In this document: positions 8,263 to 16,177 of the stretch, piece after piece | How the letters are laid out: every line of letters starts with the position of its first letter | Position numbering within the stretch: position 1 is the stretch's first letter | DNA from: Endozoicomonas euniceicola | Lineage (GTDB): Bacteria; Pseudomonadota; Gammaproteobacteria; Pseudomonadales; Endozoicomonadaceae | DNA: 64,000 bases | Direction: 5' to 3' | Assembly (NCBI RefSeq): GCF_025562755.1 | Contig: NZ_CP103300.1 | Span: 5,147,001-5,211,000 of the forward strand | Notes under the pieces: generated by a model | Told to the model about the DNA's origin: nothing | Database searches by the model: none | The model's input: the letters and a program-made list of their open reading frames with translations, nothing else | Translations under genes and position numbers: made by a program

Positions 8263-9645
8263 ATGCTTCAGGGCATCCGATTAAAAGCCAATCCAACAGA
8301 CCAGCAAAAGCTGATCCTGTCTCAGTGGATGGGTTGCGCCCGGTTTATCTGGAATGCCAAGTGTGACGAACATCGCTACTACAGCGCCTACGCAAGAAAA
8401 TATTGCCCTGTCGGGACATTTGCGCCGGTTGACACTAAGGCCGCTCAATTTAAAAGCAGAGAGCTTTCGCCGTGGCTCTATAGCTGTCCCAGCCAGATAA
8501 TCAGAAATTCAGCTACTCACTGGTATCACACCTTCCAGAAGCACATGAAAGGGTTGTGCGGCAAACCAAAAAGAAAGCCAAAGACAGACAAGGGCAGCAT
8601 TTACCTCACAAAAGAATTGTTCCGGTTCGATGTCTGTGAAGACGGCGTAACCCGCTTATTCATTGGCACAAAGACCAACAATATTGGTTATCTGTCGTTC
8701 AAGTCCCACGGTGCATTCAACGAGCCAAAGTCCCTTTACATCAGGAAAGAGATTGGTCGTTACTTCGTTTCTTTCTGCTATGACGATGGATCGGAAGAAC
8801 CCGCAACAGAAAAGGAACACCTGGAGTACCTGAAAGGCGCTTCTAAAGAATGGCTGGAAGAATATGTCATTGGCGTGGACCGTGGTGTTGCAATACCAGC
8901 GCATACCGGCGTGAAGGCTTACGACTTCACGGAGAATCAGAAAAAGAGCATGGATAAGCGCAAGCGGTACGTTGAAAAACTACAACGTCGTCTATCTCGC
9001 CAAAGCAAAGGCTCTAACCGTAGGCAAAAGACAAAAAAACGGATAGCCCGTCAACATAAGAAGGTTGCCAATATCCGACAGGACTTCTGCCACAAAACCA
9101 GTCGGAAGATGGTCGACAGCAAGGCTAAGGTCATCATTTTCGAGAACCTGAAAACCTCGAAGATGACTCGCAAGCCAAAGGCCAGGAAAGATATAAACGG
9201 CAAGTTTGTTCCAAATAGAGCCAGGGCCAAAGCAGGGCTCAACAAGGCTGCGCTAAATGTTGGCTGGCATTATCTGGAAAGTTACACCCGCTACAAAGCG
9301 GCAAAAGCAGGTAAGGCAGTATTCAAAGTACCTGCACATTATACGAGTCAAGAGTGTGCGGAATGCGACTACACTCACCCCGACAACCGCAAGACACAGG
9401 CACTGTTTTCTTGCGGTAGCTGCGGACACGTTGACAACGCTGACCGAAACGCCAGCATCGTAACTAAGAAATGAGCAATTAATTTACTTTTAGACTCTGG
9501 AACGGAGTTCGTCGGCAAGGGTATTCCTGTGCTGACTAAAGGACGTGGAGCCATTCGTAAGACGAGAAAAGCCAAGGCTTCTTTCGCATCTGGCAACGAA
9601 ACGTCAAAAAAGAAAAGAACGGTAACTACTGCGGTAGCTGCTTAG
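8263..9645 (+). pseudogene. tnpB: TnpB RNA-guided nuclease with an in-frame UGA stop
   Basis: The ATG at 8263 starts the conserved TnpB N-terminus (MLQGIRLKANPTDQQK, then WNAKCDEHRYYSAY). All three RuvC acidic residues are visible: Asp206 in VIGVDRGVA, Glu294 in IIFENLKTS and Asp394 in NADRNAS. The four zinc-ribbon Cys are also present (CAEC...CGSC). Reading stops at a TGA at 9472-9474, seven codons after the last catalytic Asp. Downstream in the same frame the sequence continues to a TAG at 9643 as a normal TnpB tail (AINLLLDSGTEFVGKGIPVL, then ASFASGNETSKKKR). A single nonsense change (probably TGG to TGA) thus removes about 57 residues. Whether the 403-residue product is still active is unknown. 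Confidence 0.85.
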
Positions 9646-9700
9646 TATTGGAAGCTCGCTCCTTCAGGGGCGAGTAGTTCACCGAATCAGAAATCGCTGG
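9640..9700 (+). ncRNA. Presumptive 3' end of TnpB omega RNA with guide from vapB
   Basis: In IS605 elements the omega RNA covers the tnpB 3' end and right end and runs into the flank, which serves as guide. Here the right-end hairpin (9655-9674) and TAGTTCAC are followed by CGAATCAGAAATCGCTGG (9683-9700), the interrupted vapB coding sequence. The 5' boundary of the RNA cannot be placed from sequence. The guide position is inferred from characterised TnpB systems. Confidence 0.6.
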
Positions 9701-9763
9701 AAGCAGCTTCCGGAAACCCATCATGATGAGATGGACGAGTGGCGCAACGAAGGACGCCCATAA
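9683..9763 (+). pseudogene. vapB: 3' part of interrupted vapB/fitA antitoxin gene
   Basis: Resumes the antitoxin frame directly after the TnpB element: RIRNRWKQLPETHHDEMDEW followed by RNEGRP and a TAA overlapping the vapC ATG (TAATG). The 27 codons here and 48 upstream join without loss, showing that the insertion is clean and that precise excision would restore the gene. Confidence 0.85.
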
Positions 9764-10194
9764 TGCCAGATAAACCCATGAAAGCCGCTGTCATTGATAC
9801 CATGGTGTTTGCCTATGGCCTTCTAAACGAAACAAATTATGGAAAAGACTCACTGGCCGCCATCGCTGGTACAGAAACCATTCACGTTCCTGACTCAGTC
9901 AGGCCAGAACTGACAAATGTGTTATGGCAATGGATCACCCGTAAAGCCATATCCGTTCAAACCGGCCTGGACCTGCTTCAGGATGCCAACACCCTGTTCA
10001 ACCAGGTTCATCCAAGCGAGCATTACTGGCGTGAGGCTCTGATTCTGGCCTGTGAAAACAAACACCCGGCTTACGACACCCTTTTTATTGCTGTGGCGAA
10101 AGCTCAGGTCATTCCTCTGGTGACTTACGATAAAAAGCTGTTGCAAAAATACCCTGACATCACCGTCAGATCGGACGTGTATATTCAGGCGTAA
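9763..10194 (+). CDS. vapC: VapC/FitB-like PIN-domain toxin, 3' end altered by IS66
   Basis: A 143-residue PIN-domain ribonuclease-like protein. Acidic active-site candidates are Asp in AAVIDTMVFAYGLL, Glu in VPDSVRPELTNVL, and the Asp residues in HPAYDTLFIAVAKA and PLVTYDKKLL. The ATG at 9763 overlaps the vapB stop (TAATG), indicating translational coupling in a type II toxin-antitoxin operon. The last codons are changed: an IS66 element entered at ATTCAGGC (10183-10190), and its inverted repeat supplies the present GCG-TAA end. Without it the frame would continue about 11 more residues. With vapB broken, continued toxicity would be harmful, so the toxin is silent, inactive or countered by another antitoxin. 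Confidence 0.85.
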   Translation: MPDKPMKAAVIDTMVFAYGLLNETNYGKDSLAAIAGTETIHVPDSVRPELTNVLWQWITRKAISVQTGLDLLQDANTLFNQVHPSEHYWREALILACENKHPAYDTLFIAVAKAQVIPLVTYDKKLLQKYPDITVRSDVYIQA

Positions 10195-11989
10195 CTTTTC
10201 TACAAACCGCTTCAAAATTAGCAATTAAGACACCGCTTTTCCCTATTGTTGCCTCCAATTGTTATACCTTTGGCGGATCATGATTGCGCATTTCACAAAG
10301 CCGCTCCTCACTCATTAACCAGGGCAGATAAGGAGTGAGATCATTAGGTGGCTTCCTGCCATTTATGGCACAAGCCTCAAGATAGGCACCCAGCCAGATT
10401 TTTGGATTAATATCCCAAAGCTTTAGCGTCATAAAAACGCTGAATAGAAAAGCGGCTATATCAGCACTCCATACGCTGCCAGAGCCGTAGTAATTCTTCC
10501 TGCCAACGACACCTGTGCGCAGTGCTTGCTCTGCAGCGTTGTTATCCATGGGGATACCGGGATCAGTGACAAAGCGGGTCAATCCTTCCCAGTGATTCTG
10601 TAGACTTTCGAGCACTTTTTTCGCTCTGACTCGCAGTTTAGGACGATTAAGTTCCTGATCCCTCTGGATTGCCATCTGCTCTACCTGATGTTCAAGCCGT
10701 AACTGCTGTGTTGCTAGCTGCTCTGGTTCATCAAGCACTTCAAGTCGCTGACTATTAAGATGATATAAACGACCAATCCTGTTCACCCAGGTGGCGCTCC
10801 ATTTCTCCAACTCCGGATCACCTCGTTGAGCGTCAATAAAATCCCGCCTGACGTGAGCCCAGCAGAAAGCTAAATTAATAGACACCGCATCATTCGCAAG
10901 CTTTTTGTACGCTGAGTATCGGTCACACACCAGCGTTCCAGCCCCGTCACCAATGATCGACTCTGGTACGACAGCCGCACGGGTGTCAGCAATGCTGAAA
11001 TAAACCGCCTGATCACAGAGAAATACCCAAAGCCAATGTTTGTGAGAACCTGTGGTCTCATGTGCCCAGCTGATCCACCGGGTTTCATCAGCATGCCACT
11101 GATCGCTACTGGCGACGAATTCCCGAGTAGCTTCGGCAACCGGCTCAAAAAAGGGCGTTATAGCTTCCAGGCCAAAGGAGATGGTCGCCTGCGACAGTTC
11201 CAGTCCCTGAGTCTTATAAGACTCAAGTTGCCTGTTTATGGGGATGCCGTATGCGTACTTATTCAGCAACAGCTCCACCCAGACAGAAATACCAAGCTTT
11301 CCTTTGTTGATGAGTCTTGGTGGAGGTGGTGGAGTAGTAATATTGGGCGTTTCAGGGCACTGGCAAGTTTTTTGGTAATGCCTTCGGTGATAACGACGAA
11401 CGTGAGCCTTAACTTCAACTTCAATTACGTCGCAGCTGTCGTCATTGAAAAAAGACTTGAATGGCCGGTGACAGACTGTACAACACTGTTTGTCCACTGG
11501 TAAGTCTACAGACTCATGAACCACTGGCAGGTTGTTGTGAAGATGGCGACCAGAGCCGGGGACTCCGGGCTGGTGACCTCGTTTTCGATTTGAAGGTGGC
11601 CGGGTAGTATTGCCACTTTTCTTTGAAGAAGAACTGGTCTTCTCTGATTTACGACCGAAAAGCAAGTGCTTCATGTGTGCCAGTTCTGATTTCAGATCAG
11701 CGACCTGGGTGTTCAACCCAGCCATTTCGGCTTTATGCTGAGCGATAAGAGAGGCATTTTTAGCCAATACTTTTTTCTCTCGGCCACAGGCCGCCTTCCA
11801 CATGGCATGCCAGAGGTTGGCCTGCTGTTTTAGCTGGATGTGTTCCTGCTTGGTGAGGATGACCTGCGAGGTAGCAAAGGGGGCAGGCAGTAATGCAGGT
11901 GTTGTGCCTGATCCTGAAACATGAGCATTTTGCATACTCTAAAAGTAGACGACTTTGAGCTTATGTTTAGTGGTTTGTAGAAAAGTTAC
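10191..11989 (-). mobile_element. Complete IS66-family element (tnpC only) with 8-bp target duplication
   Basis: Terminal inverted repeats GTAACTTTTCTACAAACCGC (10191-10210) and its near-complement (11970-11989) bound a 1799-bp unit. It is flanked by the direct repeat ATTCAGGC at 10183-10190 and 11990-11997. IS66 elements make 8-bp duplications. Only the tnpC-type transposase is present, as in the ISBst12 subgroup lacking tnpA and tnpB. It landed in the end of vapC. Confidence 0.92.
10262..11935 (-). CDS. IS66-family transposase (TnpC type)
   Basis: A 557-residue DDE transposase. The N-terminal part is helical (leucine-zipper-like, residues about 50-95), followed by HLLFGRKSEK and a Cys zinc-binding segment (DKQCCTVCHRPF). 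The catalytic core includes SSDQWHADETRW, TLVCDRYSAY, FCWAHVRRDF and the final IPMDNNAAEQALR, all typical of IS66 TnpC. It is intact from ATG to stop, between good inverted repeats, so the element may still be mobile. Confidence 0.95.
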   Translation of the reverse strand: MQNAHVSGSGTTPALLPAPFATSQVILTKQEHIQLKQQANLWHAMWKAACGREKKVLAKNASLIAQHKAEMAGLNTQVADLKSELAHMKHLLFGRKSEKTSSSSKKSGNTTRPPSNRKRGHQPGVPGSGRHLHNNLPVVHESVDLPVDKQCCTVCHRPFKSFFNDDSCDVIEVEVKAHVRRYHRRHYQKTCQCPETPNITTPPPPPRLINKGKLGISVWVELLLNKYAYGIPINRQLESYKTQGLELSQATISFGLEAITPFFEPVAEATREFVASSDQWHADETRWISWAHETTGSHKHWLWVFLCDQAVYFSIADTRAAVVPESIIGDGAGTLVCDRYSAYKKLANDAVSINLAFCWAHVRRDFIDAQRGDPELEKWSATWVNRIGRLYHLNSQRLEVLDEPEQLATQQLRLEHQVEQMAIQRDQELNRPKLRVRAKKVLESLQNHWEGLTRFVTDPGIPMDNNAAEQALRTGVVGRKNYYGSGSVWSADIAAFLFSVFMTLKLWDINPKIWLGAYLEACAINGRKPPNDLTPYLPWLMSEERLCEMRNHDPPKV

Positions 11990-12006
11990 ATTCAGGCAGT
12001 GGTAAA

Positions 12007-12060
12007 ACGGTGTCAGGCCTTGCAATTTGCATAACTGCACAATGAAAGACCTGACACCAC
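12007..12060. repeat. Palindromic repeat, copy 1 of 6
   Basis: Imperfect palindrome of about 50 bp: GGTGTCAGG(C/T)CTTGCAATTT...GAAAGACCTGACACC. Outer arms of about 13 nt pair across a short conserved centre (GCATAACTGCACAATG). The same unit recurs at 15100, 17051, 21415, 22236 and 30769, always between accessory modules, which suggests a REP-like or miniature mobile repeat. This copy originally overlapped the native vapC 3' end. Confidence 0.85.
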
Positions 12061-12149
12061 GGCATTTGCCCCACGGCATTGCCTCGCTAATTTTGCTTTT
12101 TACTCTGCTGTCCAGATTCTCAATCTGCTTTTCCAGCGGGATAGTTGAA

Positions 12150-13848
12150 CCTAAATTCAGCAGTTGAACGCCACTGAGCCATGCCATTAGGAATAGCTTC
12201 TCACGGTTCTGAGCAGCGTTTTTTTAAGTCATTAGCCCGATCGAATTAATGGTTGCATCGTAATAACCTGCCCTTTTTTCAAAAATTTTGAGACCGCTTT
12301 CGTTAAAATACGACACCATGCGTTAATTGGATTCAACTGCGGTGCGATACTTTTGATTGAATCAAAAAAATCACACAGTTCACTTTGTAATTTCGCAATT
12401 TTATACATCCATCGATGCTGGCTTGTCAGCTTTATTTTCTTTTGGTTGCCAGAGTGGGTCAGCTTGCCAATTGAACTCATTAATAAGGGGCGGCTGGTAA
12501 TTGATTCTTTATGGGAGTCCGGATTACTCAATCGAACGTATAGCGTCCACCAGTTGTAAACCAAGGCAACCATTCGGGCCAGCATTCGACATCTTGCCAT
12601 ATCTTTTGTTACATAACCGCCCCAGCCCCATTGGTTTTTGATTTCATCAAAGTTATTTTCACAGTCAGCCCTATTGCGATAATGATTAATGATCGAGACT
12701 ATATCATTATCAAGAGATGTGACCAGAACCGAATACTCGTAAGCTTTTATATTTTCTGGCTCTTCTATTAATGCTAACGTTTGTTGACGTTCTTTTATTC
12801 CTTTTTCCAACATCGGTATTTCATTTTCAGGACGCCGTCTTCGAACAATAATTATGCGTCTTTCTTTTTTCCAACCTGACAGTTTAATTACGGATTCTTT
12901 TCCCTCCCAATGGTTGTCGTATTTTACCCATCCTCCGCTACAGTGTGCATTCCCTATGGCTTTCTTAACGTTGCCGTGCTTCTTCATTTTAAAAAGATAA
13001 TGACAACCAGCATCTTCCAATTCGCTCATTACCCGGTCACTTCCCCAATCACAATCACCACGAACAAATTCAGGCCAGCAGCGTTTTGGAAGTCGATTTA
13101 ATAGCTCCATTAAACCGGGTAAAGAGTATTTACTTTGACTTTGATTTCCGGGTCTGACTTCAACCTCCAGTATTAATTTAAGATTAGCCATCATATATGA
13201 GTGGTAAGTATGAGAGGGTCTCCCTTTCTTATGTGGGTTATAGCCATTAACCGCTCCTTCCTGATGCCCATAAATGGTTTTCACGGTAACATCAACATCC
13301 ATAATCCATGGAATGGTTAATAACGGATCAAAACAGAGATGGAGGTATTTTTGCATCCATTCAACGCCTTCATCTTCGTCAATCTTCTTTAAACCACGCC
13401 TGGCAGAATCATCGCTGACAATTTTTTTCATCCCGAGCAACTGAGCGTTTACTTTATCACCAATAATTGTTCCGATATGCGCATAGCGTTTATGTCCTGA
13501 AAGAATGGAAAGCATTAATGAGCCAATCACATCCACTTTTTGAGGGGCGTTTGGGCTTTTATAAGTTAGTGGGCAATCGTTAATCCAGGGTTCAAATCGG
13601 TGACCTGTTTTTAAAAACTGTATAAAAAAAGGAAGCTGTCCCATTGGGGTGACCGATGCTTCAGGCTCCCACTCGACATGAATTTTACCGTCGAAAGAAT
13701 CGACTTCGAGTTTGACGGATAAGGGATCTTTTTCCATTTCAGACAACTCACCCTTTGGGGGAGTGGGTTTTGGTGGTCGAACCATCTTCGAGCCCTCAAT
13801 ATTGTTGAGGGTTAGAGTTTAGCTCAGGGGTTAACCGCTGAATTTAGG
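12150..13848 (-). mobile_element. Complete IS1380-family element with 5-bp target duplication
   Basis: Inverted repeats beginning CCTAAATTCAGC lie at 12150 and, complemented, end at 13848 (GCTGAATTTAGG). They are flanked by TTGAA at 12145-12149 and 13849-13853. The length is 1699 bp. IS1380 elements have CC-starting ends and 4-5 bp duplications, consistent with what is seen. One intact transposase gene fills it. Confidence 0.88.
12232..13785 (-). CDS. IS1380-family DDE transposase
   Basis: A 517-residue transposase. Landmarks are WIMDVDVTVKTIYGHQEGAV (first catalytic Asp), NGYNPHKKGRPSHTYHSYM, the second Asp region FVRGDCDWGSDRVM, and the Glu-containing YRNRADCENNFDEIKNQWGW, the Y-R-x-R-x-x-x-E-N pattern of IS4/IS1380-type enzymes. 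The frame is intact. The basis for IS1380 over IS4 is the CC-type ends and the 5-bp duplication. Confidence 0.88.
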   Translation of the reverse strand: MVRPPKPTPPKGELSEMEKDPLSVKLEVDSFDGKIHVEWEPEASVTPMGQLPFFIQFLKTGHRFEPWINDCPLTYKSPNAPQKVDVIGSLMLSILSGHKRYAHIGTIIGDKVNAQLLGMKKIVSDDSARRGLKKIDEDEGVEWMQKYLHLCFDPLLTIPWIMDVDVTVKTIYGHQEGAVNGYNPHKKGRPSHTYHSYMMANLKLILEVEVRPGNQSQSKYSLPGLMELLNRLPKRCWPEFVRGDCDWGSDRVMSELEDAGCHYLFKMKKHGNVKKAIGNAHCSGGWVKYDNHWEGKESVIKLSGWKKERRIIIVRRRRPENEIPMLEKGIKERQQTLALIEEPENIKAYEYSVLVTSLDNDIVSIINHYRNRADCENNFDEIKNQWGWGGYVTKDMARCRMLARMVALVYNWWTLYVRLSNPDSHKESITSRPLLMSSIGKLTHSGNQKKIKLTSQHRWMYKIAKLQSELCDFFDSIKSIAPQLNPINAWCRILTKAVSKFLKKGQVITMQPLIRSG

Positions 13849-13978
13849 TTGAAGGTCTGAATACCAAGATAAAACTCACTACGAGAAAATCGTATGGACT
13901 CAGAACCTATAGATGTGCAGAAATCGCCCTATATCATGCGCTTGGCAAGCTACCTGAGCCAGAAACTGCCCACAGATT

Positions 13979-14923
13979 TCACTGACGAGGCATTTTTTTA
14001 TAGCCAAAATCCGTTTTTATAATCACTCTATCATCGGGGTGATCAAGGTTGACATCTCTGAAAAGACGTTTTTCCTGCAGACGCATATAAATACCCCAAA
14101 GATGATCTTTGCCGGTAATTACAAGAAAAATCTGCTGATCTGGAAAGTCGGCTATCACCTTTTTTATATTATGTACTGCTCTTCTGTTTCGTTTACCAAC
14201 CAGATAAAGTTCATAATCGCCACCATTCCTGATGCAAAAGTCATCTTCCATCCAATGATTGATAAATTTAAATTTATGCAGATCGGGTGTTTTAAACTTT
14301 TTAGCAAAAGAGCTACTATAGTCAGATTTACACTCATCAATATCTTTCAGAATGCTGTGTAGCCAGTGAATATTATTGCTTGAACTGGCGTAGAGCATTT
14401 GTATCCATTGTTCTGACGTGAAGCACTTGAAGTTGTTATCACCACTACGGCTGTGACCCAAACCAATTAAATATCTACCATGATAACCTGGTGATATGGC
14501 TCCTATCTGGTTGAGTGCCGGAGTCAATAGTGATGGCAACTGCTCCGATCGGTAATAATTGTTTTCCCTGAGTTCTCTCACTAATTCTGTCAGACCAAAC
14601 TGTTCAACTTCATCATCAGGGATACCCTCAAGAATTCTATGTTTGAAATGGTGAATAAACTCAGAGCCTGCATCAAAACCTTCCTGATTGTGAACATGAG
14701 TTTCACCTAATAGGATGACAAGCTTATCATCCTCGCTTCTCAAACCTCTCAACATATAATAATCAGTTTCAAATCCGATTTTATTATATTCATTAAGTTT
14801 TCTAATAGGAGATATAAGTCCATGCTGTTGTAGAAACTGCTCATCACTCAGTGTTTCTGCCTTTGTATGGAGGCAGAACGAAGTTGTGAAGGCAATAAGA
14901 ATAAATAACTTCCATGAGTTCAT
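13979..14923 (-). CDS. Exported TraB/TIKI/ChaN-superfamily-like protein
   Basis: A 314-residue protein with a clear signal peptide (MNSWKLFILIAF..., cleavage near HTKA). The segment VILLGETHVHNQEG (Glu74, His76) and the late segment VITGKDHLWGIYM form the paired GETH ... G-x-x-H pattern of the EreA/ChaN/TraB/TIKI superfamily. Members of that superfamily include metal-dependent proteases, erythromycin esterase-like enzymes and haem-binding lipoproteins. The exact subfamily cannot be told from sequence alone. It is read away from the neighbouring HipA-like operon. Its function is probably periplasmic or secreted. Confidence 0.55.
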   Translation of the reverse strand: MNSWKLFILIAFTTSFCLHTKAETLSDEQFLQQHGLISPIRKLNEYNKIGFETDYYMLRGLRSEDDKLVILLGETHVHNQEGFDAGSEFIHHFKHRILEGIPDDEVEQFGLTELVRELRENNYYRSEQLPSLLTPALNQIGAISPGYHGRYLIGLGHSRSGDNNFKCFTSEQWIQMLYASSSNNIHWLHSILKDIDECKSDYSSSFAKKFKTPDLHKFKFINHWMEDDFCIRNGGDYELYLVGKRNRRAVHNIKKVIADFPDQQIFLVITGKDHLWGIYMRLQEKRLFRDVNLDHPDDRVIIKTDFGYKKMPRQ

Positions 14924-15250
14924 AAAACACCTTTATCTATATCTGTCAGCGTAAATACTTGGCTACAACGATTGCACTTGGCATTGCACTTGTTTTTAAG
15001 AGAATTAAATTATGAGACATTCGTACAATGGAAAAGTTCACTTTTCTGGCCAGGTCAGTGAAACTTCAGCTATTCATCGTTCGGCCAGTGGCGTGTCAAA
15101 CGGTGTCAGGTCTTGCAATTTGCATAACTGCACAATGAAAGACCTGACACCACAGCTGCTGGACACCACAGCTGCTGCTTGAGCAGTTACGACCTGACAC
15201 CCAATGATTAAACTACGCACCGCCACTCATTAACAAGACGGAGTGTATCC
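14924..15250. other. Intergenic region between divergent genes, carrying one palindromic repeat
   Basis: These 327 bp must hold the promoters of the TIKI-like gene (leftward) and the HipA-like operon (rightward). The only recognisable structure is the palindromic repeat at 15100-15153, followed by a decayed second half (CGACCTGACACCC near 15190). A 57-codon ORF at 15012 reads through the repeat but looks fortuitous. No hipB-like antitoxin gene is present here. Confidence 0.6.
15100..15153. repeat. Palindromic repeat, copy 2 of 6
   Basis: Nearly identical to the copy at 12007 (GGTGTCAGGTCTTGCAATTT ... AAAGACCTGACACC). A partial extra arm follows about 40 bp later. It lies in the 5' region of the HipA-like operon, so it could be transcribed as a leader hairpin. 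Confidence 0.85.
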
Positions 15251-16177
15251 GTGACAGAGACTTATAAAGTCGTCGATATTCAGGAGGATATGGACAACCC
15301 GGAAGATCTCGGTACCAAAGAAAAGTTTTGGTATCGCTACAACAACCAAAAGTGGCTGTTTAAAAAATCTCGGCCTCTGACCGGAGAGCACTGGTCAGAA
15401 AAAGTGGCGGAGCAACTCTGCCAACAACTCGGCATCCCCCACGCTAAGTACGAACTGGCAAGATATCAGGGCGATATTGGCATCACCAGTTTAAGCATCA
15501 TCGAAGACCGCGGAAAATGGCGAATGACGCTGGGCAACCAGCTATTAATGATGGAAGACAGTAGTTATCCCGGTGAAAAGAAAGGCCGCTTTGTCCGGGT
15601 TAAAGAACATACGGTTTATAAAGTACTGGGGATTCTGGATTCTGCCAAAACCCACAACCAGCCCCCGGTCTGGCCCGGCCTTCCGGACAGCCTGGATGCA
15701 GCAGGGGTATTTGTAGGCTACCTGTTGCTGGATGCACATATCAGCAATCAGGACAGACACCATGAAAACTGGGCGATATTGCTTAATGGTGAAACCGGAG
15801 AACAGTTTCTATGCCCAAGCTATGACCACGCCTCAAGCCTTGGATGTACTGAGCCGGATAAAAAACGTTTGGCCCGGCTGACAACAAAAGACAAAGGCTA
15901 TAATGTTGAGGCTTATGTCAGTAAGGCAACTTGTGCACTGTACAAGTCTAAATCTGATGCTAAGCCACTAAAAACCATAGAGGCGTTCAGGCTGGCCAGT
16001 CGGCAAAGGCCGAAGGCCGCCCGGTACTGGCTGGAGCAACTGAAAATTCTCGATAAAGACAGAATACGCAACATACTGGCCAAAGTACCCGACGAAGTCA
16101 CAACACTCGCAGCCATGCAGTTTGCTGAAAAAATGATTTTGGAAAATAGAAGGGGCTTGTTATGCGCTCTCAATTGA
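15251..16177 (+). CDS. HipA-like serine/threonine kinase (toxin-like), lacking the HipA N-subdomain
   Basis: A 308-residue kinase-fold protein. The catalytic loop is LDAHISNQDRHHENWAIL (Asp161, Asn166, Asp168, Arg169, His170, Asn173) and the metal-binding Asp is in PSYDHASSLG (Asp192), the HipA/CtkA pattern. WLFKKSR near residue 38 may carry the ATP-binding Lys. It is shorter than E. coli HipA (440 residues) because the N-terminal subdomain is absent. A domain resembling it is in the overlapping downstream gene, an arrangement that recalls the split HipBST modules. HipA kinases inhibit growth by phosphorylating translation factors such as aminoacyl-tRNA synthetases. The target here is unknown, and no hipB-like DNA-binding gene is adjacent. 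Confidence 0.75.
   Translation: MTETYKVVDIQEDMDNPEDLGTKEKFWYRYNNQKWLFKKSRPLTGEHWSEKVAEQLCQQLGIPHAKYELARYQGDIGITSLSIIEDRGKWRMTLGNQLLMMEDSSYPGEKKGRFVRVKEHTVYKVLGILDSAKTHNQPPVWPGLPDSLDAAGVFVGYLLLDAHISNQDRHHENWAILLNGETGEQFLCPSYDHASSLGCTEPDKKRLARLTTKDKGYNVEAYVSKATCALYKSKSDAKPLKTIEAFRLASRQRPKAARYWLEQLKILDKDRIRNILAKVPDEVTTLAAMQFAEKMILENRRGLLCALN

Larger units (their letters stand above)
7989..9682 (+). mobile_element. IS605-type element (ISDra2-like target), decayed TnpA plus TnpB
   Basis: The boundaries are defined by reconstructing the interrupted vapB gene. The left flank ends in TTGAT (7984-7988), and the right end is TAGTTCAC (9675-9682) followed by the rest of vapB. Subterminal hairpins are present at both ends: ACCCGCTTC-TTTA-GAGGCGGGT at 8005-8026 and CTCGCTCC-TTCA-GGGGCGAG at 9655-9674. 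They are the kind bound by Y1 transposases. There is no target duplication, as expected for single-strand IS200/IS605 transposition 3' of a short target. The element carries a truncated divergent tnpA and a tnpB with an in-frame stop, so it is probably immobile by itself. TTGAT as target is known for ISDra2. Confidence 0.88.

Noticed and set aside
13893..14018. Short plus-strand frame beginning MDSEPIDVQKSPYIM
   Set aside because: It overlaps the end of the convergent TIKI-like gene and resembles no known protein. At most it is a gene remnant next to the IS1380 insertion.
15012..15185. Small plus-strand ORF starting MRHSYNGKVHF upstream of the HipA-like kinase, considered as a hipB-like antitoxin
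   Set aside because: It reads through the palindromic repeat, has no helix-turn-helix and is probably fortuitous.
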